Assembly (NCBI RefSeq): GCF_037042905.1
Contig: NC_087245.1
Location: 26,350,501 to 26,414,500 of the forward strand
Origin: Lytechinus pictus
Lineage: Eukaryota; Echinodermata; Echinoidea; Temnopleuroida; Toxopneustidae
DNA: 64,000 bases
Direction of reading: 5' to 3'
Position numbers and translations under genes: made by a program. This document shows positions 48,001 to 60,000 of this stretch, piece after piece. The notes beneath the pieces are model-generated. The model did no database searches. It worked only from the letters and a program-made list of their open reading frames with translations, and had not been told where the DNA came from. How positions within the stretch are numbered: position 1 is the first letter of the stretch; each line of letters starts with the position of its first letter.

Positions 48001-51000
48001 AATTTTGTACACACTTTAGGCGTACATGAAAACATGATGTATAATTTGCAGTATATTTGTTGTTGACATTACGAGAAGTTTAAAACATATGGTAGGCCTG
48101 CAGAAGTTTGTATATAAGATTCCCTTGAAATTTTTTTTGATACCCGACGGATATCTTTCCTCACTGTGTGGACATTTTCATAGCACACTTGATGACTTTG
48201 AGGAATTCCATGGAGCTTGAGCCTATAATGACAACTTGTGAGATCTCTCTTGAATCTTTATTGCATGCAATTTATCTTCTTTTCATTGTATTCCCTTTTG
48301 GCAATTAATTTACAGACCTGTATGTTCTTTCAAATGAACATTCTACGTGTGTACATGTACATATGCACATGTACATGTATTGAAATGTACAATACAATGC
48401 AGAAGCTACCCATTGAGAATGAGAGCTAGTGAAGCATTTAATATCAGTGATCTGGGTATTTCACAACCTTCCTAATTTGTGGTTGGTGGGCACACTCGTA
48501 GGAGCATTGATTTGAAATTACATAAACTCTGGTTGTGCAACTCACTCTGATGTAAAGCTGTTACATGACCAGAACAAGGTTGAACACTACTGAATTTATT
48601 TTAAGGTCATTACAGTGTATTTTTGAAGTACTAGACATGCCCCCCCCCAAAAAAAAGTGACCGATGTAGACCTAGAAAACAACCATTAAAAGTTCAGGGA
48701 CACTCTTGGAAAAAACTTACATTGTAATGTACTGGTATCATGATAAAGAAATAAAAAGGTGCATAAACTGTAGGCCTACATGTCAAAGCAGGCCTACCCT
48801 TTTTTGTGAAAAATAAGCAAAATTCTAATATGTCATTAATACGTTGTTATTTTACACTTTGATGAAATTTTCAGAATTTTGCTTAAATGATTTTTTCCCT
48901 TTTTATGCAACTCAACTTTTTGTCGGGGTAGACTAGACATGCCCTTTCGGACGTGTCTTAAAGGTCAAGTCTGCCTTTAAAATGGCCGGGTCTTATGTAT
49001 ATAGTGTCAATTGCATGTACATAAATAGGCTTTAGGCCAGAGTCACACAAATTATAATTAAGTAATATCCTTGCAGTTGTCTGCATGTATGTTCATGCCC
49101 ATATACCTGTACATGCAGGTGCATCAATCATGCTCTGCAGTATTATAGTCACAGTTAATATTTGCTTTCCATAACACGACCATGGAACATGGACACTCTT
49201 GACAAACCTGCAGTGATTTACGTCAAAACAACCAGCTGTTGCTCTGATGGAGTCCCTGGGTGCAGGGGGGAAGTCCATCAAAACCAGGTGACGCAGCCAG
49301 TTTTAGTTCTCACAGTGCAACCATAGAGCTATTTTGCTGGAGGAGGATGCACAGTAGAGTCTACACTGTACATGCTTGAACTTGTTTCCAGAATAGAAGA
49401 GAGCAAGTCGGGCCTCTTGAAACCACCAAGTTCAGGAAAATATACAAAAAGCTTGAAATCAGGTCTGTGGATACACGTATTGCTCATCAGCAGGTGAAAT
49501 TCAGTGGTATCGGACTACATCATAGTATAGTGTACATGAACATTGTTGTTCTGTTTCATTTTTTCACATTGATTTTCATTTTGATTCTATCACAACTCCA
49601 GAGTTCCAACATCTTGAGCCTATAGTGGAACTTGTATGTAATTTTTTTTTTTTATAACTTGTTAAACGAGTTGAACTATATGTGTATTCAACTGTAGAAA
49701 ATGCTTTAATTTCATTTTTTTGGGTATCTTCAGGGACTCAGTTTAATAATTATGAGGGGAGCAATAAAAAGCTCTCCTAGAACTTTTAAGGAGAGCGGTA
49801 GAGGAGCACTGCAAAAAGCTTTTCTTCCACATACAAGGGGAGCGTTTTGTCCAATTAACAAAACGGATGGAGGAAATATATGTACTAAGTTACAATCAAC
49901 AACCAAAGGAAGGAAACAATCGAATATGCAATATTGATGCTGTACCTCAGTGAACATGTTATTGTAATTCTTGAAATATAATTGTTTTACAATGTATTGT
50001 AATGAGATTGTGTGATATAAAACCTGTTTGAGTGAGGTTTTGACTTTGGCTAAAAGTTAAGTCACTGACAATTTTTTTTTTTTCGGGGGCTCCATTTTAA
50101 ATTTTTTGTCAAATTTCGGGGGCTATTTTTAAATGCTCTTTTTGTATTTGAGGAATACCTGTTCACTTATTAATAATGAATTATATTACTTTTTGTTTGA
50201 TATTGTATGATTTTTAAAGTTATTTTTTCATGCTTAGAATCTTGGATGTGGGTGTGTGTGTGCGTGTGTGTGTGACTGTGAGTTGGACTTGGATATAAAT
50301 GAATTCAATATCTAATTTCTACTCCGTCTATTCCAGTACAATACCCTGTACTCGGCCTTGTACATGTAATAAAGGCCCACATAACCTCGTTCGTAGGATG
50401 AGTGACATACCCTAACTTTTCCTGAAGTTCTTTGAAAACGCAGATCTCCATGAAAATTGCATTTCTCTCTGGGGGAGTCTAAATTCGGTGAGAATGTATT
50501 CATTAAGAACTTAAATATACATGACAATGAAGAAATCATCAAACTTTATTGGCAGTTTTGAATAATATACCTGAAATGTAAACTCTGTCTGAAACAGAAA
50601 ATCACCATCATTGAGGCCTTTACTGAGCGAATTGTCCCCCAGAGCTCTGGCAGAGAGACAGAGCTCCGACTGGCTAGCTAGAACAAACGCCAATGCGTGC
50701 GCGAGCCTGCCGCCGGCCTTGTAAAATAGATGGAGCTTTGTTTGATGATTTATTGTCTGATATTTACCTCATCCCCTAGAAAAAGAAAACAAATGATTTT
50801 TTAGTTATAATTAATAAATAAGGTAACTTATTTTGGATGTTAATAGGCCGTTTTGAAAAGCAAAGCCGAATGACAACTCACCAATGCTAGGTTACTAGAC
50901 TCTGGTATTTATTTCCTCTTTTATCACAGAATTGTGATATCTGTAGGGGAAACATGTGCATTCGAAATTGCACATGGTGGTAGTCATAATGGACCCCTTT

Positions 51001-54000
51001 ACATGCAACTCTTTCCCGACCGTTGCGTTGATTTTTTTTTCCATACCTGGTACCATGTGTATGGAAATACGTGGTACAGAAAAAAAGACGCAAAATTTGA
51101 AACTGCGCTCCTCGCTATTTTCAAGGCTTATTCATGATTTTGAGTGTGGATTTTGGATGATTTTTAAATGGTAAGCGGAGCTCGAGCATATGGCGCTAGT
51201 GGGCCGTTGAGTTGTTATCACTCGGCAGTAATTCCGGGGGCGACATTCAGATTTCCGCGCAGCTCAGCGATCGCGAGGCGCGCCATTAATCGCGCTACCT
51301 AAAATGGATTAAGGCGCGCATGTAGCGCGCGATCGCTCTCGCGCGCCTTAAAATCGAGTCCCTGTATCTTGTTCATACAGGTGACGGTAAGGACACTGGA
51401 ATCATACTCATTGACGATAGGACAAAAGCAGTAATGACTGACCAACCAAGACATGCACAAGAAGCTTTCAGGGAACAGGTATGCTTGCACTGATCAGTTG
51501 AAAATTTTCATCGTCAGAACCTCTTAGAAATTATACTCAAGCAACTTATTTTCAGGCCTTAAAAATATATATTTTGGGGTTTAAAACTCTAGATTTAGGC
51601 TTTGATCTAATAGGCTGTTTGAGTAAATACCTCAAGACTGCCGTCTTCAAGGCATCAATTCATGTATTTTTTTTATTTTATTGTATTTTTTAATTACATT
51701 GCGGTGCATTTAATCTACATTATCTTTTTACATATAGGGCTATGTATAGGCAAACTTTGTATGCTGATTACATGTAAATTGAATATTTTCACCCTGCGTG
51801 TTGATTGTTTGATGTGTGTTTGCAGACCAAATAAAGTACATTGTACAGTATTGTACAGGAAGCCTCTATTAAACATTTAAGTAAAGAAATGAATTGGCTT
51901 CACCCAACATGGTGCACATATTGGGCATACATTTCATACAGAACCAACAGAGTCTAAAAGCAGAGTCTGTTCATAAAACAAACCTGCTGTACATGTAGTA
52001 ATAGTTGTTTAGGTGCAGCAGTTGGTGGTTGGAAAATTGCCACTGCAGCAAACGGCAGAAAAAAAAACAGATGAAAAGATATGTAGAAAAACGGCAATGA
52101 TTTAGGGCGACAAGTAACTAGGTGGAGATGGGATAAAGAATGACAGAAAATAAGAGTCAGAGAACGAAATGATGGAGGAGGAGGGAGAGTTAAGAGAGAG
52201 AGAGGGAGAGATGAGGAGAGCAGTGATGAACTTATAACCAGGGATTGACCTCGTGACCCAGCCACTCACATTTTTTGCCTAGATGTGCAAGAAATGGGAT
52301 AGGAAGTAGATCACATCCGATAAAATAAGTCTTCCTGTTTCACTCCGATATATGTAGAATTGTAATTTTTATTAGGATCTATTTTAAACCAGTTTTAACA
52401 ATAAATTCATGACATCTGCTCTTATTATTAATAAACTGCTCTTTGGGCAATTGTCACTATTCAAGATCCCACCAAGCTTCTCAGTAAAAATTTTATGATG
52501 TATAGGAGAGTTTTGTCAATAATGTCCCCTTTTTCACAAGTCCTATCATATCTTTTTAATGGGTAGCAGTAGAAACATGATTAGACGTCTAATAATAGGT
52601 CGACGCTAGACCTAAATTATCCAATAGAAATTTGAGAACTACATGTGATCAATCTCATTTGCATATTAATGAGCATTATTGTTTTCAGGGGGCCTTATTT
52701 GCCCACTCGAAATGGGTAAATGAGGCCCCTAGCTTCATACAAAACCATTTTGTGATATACACTCTATGTAAAGTGAAAACAGTTCTGTTGGTTTGATCAT
52801 GGTTTGATACAGTACATGTACAACCACTTAACATTTACTAGTAACAATCACTTGAAATATTTAATTATTTTCCCAAAGGCCCCTATTTAATAATCCTATA
52901 TTATGGAAAAAAAAGACTGTTGGATTGTGTTTTCAACTGCCACAGTAATATTATTATGTTTCTACATGTTCTATTGGAGTTGGTGCTTTTAGCTAGTGAG
53001 GGGATGTCAACACTGCATTTTATACGGGGGGGGGGGGGGGGGGGTCACTTGCCGTCGGGTATGTTAAGTTCATAGGCCTCCAGTCAGAAAAAAGAGGGAA
53101 AGTAGTGAATTTTACTTCAGTATTGGCATGTACAATAAAGGCCTTTAATACAAAAGTCAACTCGTCTCTTATCTCTAAATTGGCGATGCTACATGTACAG
53201 TATGCTAATTGCTAAGGAACTGTCTCAAATACCATGCAAACAGCAATCCGTTTGGCACTGTCTTACTTCGAGTAGTGAGCTTAAAACTAACTGGGGGCCT
53301 TATTTACGCCAGGGCCTCAATTACCCCGCTCTCCCCTACCTCCAATTTAAAAAAAAAAACCCAAAACCTGTTTGAAACTTTCCCTGCAACTATTACCCAC
53401 TGGTTAGTATAGTGATGGTGAAATGTACTACCATTTGACTTTTTGAAGTGTAGAGCAATTAGACGGAGTCTTTTTATGAATTTTGACTTTTGATTATCAA
53501 TACAGTCAATGACAAACTTACTTTCATTTGGAGATACGTGTACAGTACATATAATGTACATACTGTACACATGTACGTACTGTACATGTATGTAGGCCTA
53601 CTTGTGACCCCTTAGTCCTGTTTGGTACTTTATATGAAAAGTTGCAAAGTACGTTGACCTGCTGCTCTTTTTTTCTGTCATGTTTTGGCCTACATGTACA
53701 TGTACTTTAAATGTAGACAAGGAAGCACAAAAAATGATAAGAATTTGGCAAAGGGCCCTTTTTAATTGCTATTGATGTTCCCAGTAAGTTTTATGTGAGA
53801 TAATAAACTGACCATCATTTATCGTATTACATACACGTATACACGTAGTATGATATTAATATTTCACATGGAAAGTTTTTGTATGCTGTGATTAGGTCTG
53901 ACACTGGTTGGTTATGTTGATGGTGATACATACCGGTACTTTATGATACCTGTATTTTATTTGTATAGGCCTATAAACACACATTCATGTACATGTAGGG

Positions 54001-57000
54001 CCTACACGGTAATAGTTTTACTAATCTCACATACATGTACATGTACTATGTATGTATCAGCCATAGATGAAGGCAGGCCTCTCTTTTCTGATTCATTTTC
54101 TGGGTCTGCAATGGCAAAAGCATGCATGAGGTTTTATAATGGAGGCCATCAGTTGACCTGTCTGTGTATTTACAATGTACATGTACTATGTATTTTCATT
54201 TCCGCACCATTTTATATCCATCTGTTTTTTTAACTCAGTGTACCGGTACATGTATTGTCCTTTCAAATGTTATGATAGGTTTTGTATGCTGGGTCACCAA
54301 ACTTTTTTTGTGTGGTTTTAGCATTTAATGTTAAACAGAACAAAACAAAAAATTAACTCCCCCTTTTTTCATAAGTACCGGTACATGTATGTGCTCACTC
54401 ATGTGTGACTTTATGGATCAATACAATTTTCCACAAAGGTTTTAATGTACATGTAAACACGCCAGTTCAATGAATTATTTTGCTAGAAACAATTATATTT
54501 TGAAAAAGGAGGAGTTAACTTTTTTTGGCTGCATTTATCAAAAATGTGTAATCAGTATAAATTGGAATATTGTGGGTAGGATGTACAGTACATGTATAAA
54601 TGTAATCTATATCTCATTTGTGGGGGGGGGGGGCATAAGGATTTCCTTCCCTCTTAATATTTCCCACCCCCCCTCTAAAAACAAGAATAAACATTTTTCA
54701 TGATAGTACTGTAGGCCTTGATGGTATTTAATGTACATGTACACGTATACTGTATGTAGGCCGTAGTACTGCCATCAGCATCTTATTGAAACAGCAAATT
54801 CATAATAACTTATTAATTTTTAAAGGGGTTATTATGAATAATTAAACATGGCCAGGTTTTTATAATTTCCATCAAATTTGTCCCTTTCCAGATTGCCAGA
54901 GTTCATGAGGTCGTTCCAAGTCGGAGTAGAGATGATGTTGCACTTGTTCTTCAATACCATGAGGGAAATGTGGATAAAGCAATCCAGTCATTCATGGAAG
55001 GTAAACTCTTCATAATAATTGTAAAACTGTTTCCGACAGTATAGATACATTGTCGAAATGACTGAATTGGATTTAGAAGTGGAGAAAACTACATGGGGTA
55101 CTCTAGGCTAAATTCACTGAGCAAAGCACTGAGAATTTCATCATTCTCTAATAAAGAATATTTAACAAAGTCATTAGATTTTGAAGTTTAGCAATACATG
55201 TACCTTGTAAAACATTTATATGCACACCATAATGAATATGAAGGTGTGCATGAAATCATAATTATGAAATTAACATAATTTCACTTTTTTAAACATAAAA
55301 ATGTGTGTAATAATACCAGTATGTTTCCCTTGTAATAAAATAAGTTGCAACAATGATTAACTTACACATTAAAATCAGTTGTCAATCCATTTTTTTTTTC
55401 ATTCTCTGTGAAAAAATTAATAAATATTTTTATTATTAGTTTTGATATAAAGTTGGGGTATGACATCACTAGCTTGCTCATTGCATGTTCATGAAGACTT
55501 GCACACAACTGTTTCGCCGAAATAATGCAAAATATTATTAACGTCATAAATTAAACTTTGTTATTCCTAGTCTGATTTTGATGAAATTTTTTTTTTTGGT
55601 CTGATTTTACTTAATTTGTTCAAAATCATACTATTTTCAGTCTGGGATACCCCTTTAAATCAAGGTTTGATCATCAAAATTGTGAGGAATATGGAATGAT
55701 AAAAAAATAAAGACCAAAATATTTTATCATCAGATAGTTTCAGTTCTTCTGTTACGACCATACAATACCACAATACCAAAACCTGTTCATTTATGTATTG
55801 CGTGTACATGTATAACCAAGGAGATATCTCCTTGGTATATTAAACATTCCATAGTATACCCGGATTCTTGTGTGAAAACAGAAAAAGACTCTGTCAAGTC
55901 CAAAGTGTTATGTGTTATTGAAAAGTGGGTGTTGGCCACGCAGCATGACCTAAATTTTAATCATAACCTTCCCAAACTTGCCAACCTGTTGCATCTGACT
56001 CTGCAAAAAGTTTTTTTTTTATAATTTTTTTTAAAATTAGATTTTCTAACCTGGCTCTACACATGACCAGCTTTTGTAACCACACAAAGACATTGCTTGG
56101 GTTTATTCGGTATTAATGGTATTTGATAATCAAGTTCACATACAGTGTGAATTTGTTCTATATTTTACAGTCTGTTGGTCGAATGACTGTTCAGGCCATT
56201 AATGGACACAATGAAGACCGGATGTTAAAGATCAAATTATTGATTTGGGGGATGTAAATACTAAATACTGTAAAATACATTGATGAAATGTCACAGATGT
56301 GAAATTAATTTGTAAAGCTCAGGATGGTGGTGTACATTACAGGGGCCGCGGAACCAGAGGGGGGGGGGGCTGGGAGGGCTTCAGCCCCTCCCCCTCCACC
56401 TTTTCCAAAACCATGTACAAAAACGTATAAATGACCATCTGATTGTGATTTTTTGCATGGTCACCCCCCCCCCACACTTTAAAAACCGTTCCGCAGCCCC
56501 TGCATTATAAACAATATTTAATAGCTTTACTTCTTTTCTTGAAATTGATTCTTCTCGGATAAATTTTTTTCTTTTTTTTTATTCAGGCCTACAAATACAA
56601 TCTTCCTTCCGGAGACAGGAACACTTTTAATATGAGCACATAATTGCACTTGTACTGTGTTGCCTCCTGACAGACTAAGATTGTTTTCACACTGAGCACA
56701 TACAGACAAAAAGATAGGACTACAGTATACATGTAGCTGACTGAAATACATGTATAGAGAGAGTCTAACGTAGCATTTTATTTGTTTTTTTTTTTGCATT
56801 TTATGAAACAGAAATTTGTATCGACAATTTGCTCCGAGCCAATTTAATGCAAGGATTTCTGTAACAAGAGTAGTGAAAGTCACTGACTACCGGTTTTGTG
56901 AAATGCTCCCCTGCTGTGAAGAGAACCTTGTTACATGTACATGTAGGCTACAATCTACAAGGCAGAGATGAAATGTATTATTCATAGGCACTATAACACC

Positions 57001-60000
57001 AAATTCAGGTTTATTGACCATTCTGCACAGGCAATGCTGATGTCTTGCAACCGATGTATGTATGTTCGCTACACTGTAGCTTATGATAAAATGCAGCTTT
57101 ATCTTTGCTGTATGTACACAAATGTAATAAATATATCTGATGAGGAATACTTTATATCACAGCAGTCACCCCCTACACTCTCCAGTCTTGCGTTAGTTGT
57201 TTGTTTTTTATTGACCAGGATTCGGTGCAGGCTTTTGCTAAGAAAAACTGCCATCGGACATTTGTAGATATTAAAAGAAAACTGGTAATGCAAGACCTGA
57301 GTGTGTGTAGCGAAGCAGCCACTGCACATACTCTTCTGCATCAGATGTATTGCCGATTTTTTGCGTAACAGCATCAGACTCATAAAGGCAGACAAAAGCT
57401 GGTATAGTGATGCAAACTGTTTCATGACCTTGTCTTTTAGAGTCATACAAAAAGAATGCGCTTGAAACATATAAAATTGTTTGTAACTTTTTATGCATTT
57501 TTTGCCACAAACTTTATTACAGGACTTTATTCTTAATTTGAACAATTGATTGTCATACAGGCCATGTTCAATTTTCAAAGGATGGATCGTAATGTGTAAC
57601 AAAGAAATACATTGTAAGCATTAATTGCAAATTGTAAGATTTCCTTGCCCAATGATGGGCAAGTATGCCTCTAATAACCGTTTAGCTCTTCCGGAAATCA
57701 AAAGATTTCATATCCTCCCAAGATTACTCAGGTTCAGCGAGATTTGTATCATGAGTAAAAAGAAAAATGTAACCTTTGAGATCAATGAATGATTGTTCGG
57801 CTTGCTTTCAGTGGTGCTGTTTATCCCCTTTCTACATTATAATTGTCCACTATCTTGATTATTACTCATTTCAAGTGTTCTCAACACAGTTCATAAACTC
57901 AAGGAGGATACAATGTACTATCCTTTTGTCAAGGCCTTTTGACAAAAAAATTGGATGTACTGTACATGTATATTTTCCATGCTGACCTGCTTCAAAGATG
58001 AAAATTTCCCCTTCCACCCAGTTTCATGAAGATTTATAATGCTAGTGCAATGAAAATCTTGAAAATGATTTCTGAATGGCAAAGTTACAATACGTACTAA
58101 AACATATTAAAGACACTTAAAGTGCTAGCGAGATAAGTGGTCTGCAGGCACTGACCCTGTTTGAAACTTTGATGAACAAGTGGGTCTTGAGACAAGACTA
58201 GCATAACTACAACTTGTTTCAATTTGGGACCTAGCTTCCATGCATAAGTCTTGGTGAACTTTATGCATTCAGACCGTTTTCCTTTAGTTTAAGCTTTTGC
58301 GTAGCAAACTTCGAATGGGCCCGACATTCTTTTACATTGTCAGTGGAGTTATTTGGTATCACCTCCTTGTTATTACACCATGTGACAGTGATGGGAGCGA
58401 GGAACTGTCATTGTATTCAATATCCAAGAGCAAAGTTCAGAAGGGTATTTTGAGGTTTATTTGTCTAAAAGTTTGATCATGATCGAATTGATATCTTTGG
58501 GTAGTGATAATCATTGTTTACAGGTCAAAGATAATTCCCTTCTAATTGTTTTAAACCTCAATCACTAGTCATGCATGTACATGTACATGTGTCTAGTAGC
58601 TAATAGCCTCCCGTAGAACCTCGTGAATTGTTACATAATTTTCTGTACACTTGGCCTGGTTGGCCACTAGCAAGACAAATGCCGAGAATGAGATTCTGTA
58701 AACCTTTTTTTTTAAATTAAGATTAGTACTAATAAACAAATGAGAGGCATCACTGTTACATGTACATGTACAGTGTCTTTAACTCTACATGAACATGTAC
58801 TTGCCTCAATATTCAATATTGAATTTTATTTTGAAGTTGGTATTTTAGTCCGCAGTGTGGGAAAAAGTTAGTGATTTACATTTATACATGTACATGTACA
58901 TGTGTATGTAATTCCAGTGAGCAGCATGTAGGAATTCTCGTACATCGCTCGGTTTTAATCTTTGGAAAAAGTTTTTCTTCTCCAAAACATGAAAGCATAC
59001 ATGTATGTAGATTTCACCTACACATACTGTATATGTGCTTCATGCACATGTCATGTACATGTATCTTTACAGACACTATTTTATTAAAGTGACTATGTAA
59101 TTAATGCAGAAATTTTAATAGAGTGAACTTTCAATGTTGTTTAGAGTTAAAACAAATTCAGCTGTATCCAAGAATATTATATTAGCTTCTGCCTTAAATC
59201 AGGCCTAATTCAATAAAGAGTATAATGTGTTTTGACATGAATATATTATGTCCTTGACAAAATGGTTGTTTAATGGTTGGCATGGCAACAGCATACACAT
59301 CACTTTACTTTCATGTTTTCATTGATACATGTACATGTAAAGTGCGTGACGTGATATCATCTGTGCTTTAATTTTTACCTTGCTAACTTTGTATGTTTTC
59401 CATATATAGGCCTATCAGTAACGTGTGTTCTTTGCTGATACACGATGCCCAACATGAGCCTCTAAAAAATTATCTTCCCTCCTTTTTATATTCATTGCCG
59501 ATTTCATAGAAGTCCAACACAAATCAACAAGTTGACAAAATAATGTCAGTTCCACACTGGAAAGGGTAATAGTTGCAGTTTTGGGATTGTTTATAATGGA
59601 GAAGGAATAAGTGGGACATAACATTGGTTAAATCTTAAGATTGCAATCCTTTGTTATTACATGTACATGTACATCTGTAACATTCAAAATAGTGACCTAT
59701 ACACAGTTGGAGGTGTACTCTGGTTTTGGCTTGGTATAATCTATTCATTCAAACATAAAGTCTAAAGTTGGAGGCGCAACAGCTCAGGCAGTAGAGCGGG
59801 GGTTTCGGATTCTGATGACCCGGGTTCGATTCCCACCAGTACGCTAGTACCCTTTGGTAAGGCATTAATCCTCATTACCAGGTCCCTTGGAGATAGGACC
59901 TTAACCCGTCAGTCCTCTGGTCGCTTGCTTATAAGCATTCATGCCTTCTTAGCAATCAGGTAAAAAAATCACCACCAAAGTATGCATGTTCCACAGCCAT

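Larger units (their letters stand above)
39048..51380 (+). other. SPATS2 intron 1 (12.3 kb)
   Basis: GTAAGA donor and ATACAG acceptor. Holds two foldback elements, a RecQ-like gene fragment, a GGGGTAAGTTGAGC element, a MITE half and many ACATGTAC words. 41142-45300 and 46987-48796 and 48949-51240 show no supported gene, apart from short G-, C- or TG-runs. Confidence 0.8.

Noticed and set aside
57099..57602. 167-codon minus frame, the longest in the window
   Set aside because: Composition is poor in small and charged residues, no family pattern is seen, and it overlaps a more protein-like frame (57271-57510). Treated as chance.
59781..59850. Possible tRNA gene
   Set aside because: Good A- and B-box words, but no acceptor-stem pairing and direct fusion to a SINE body.
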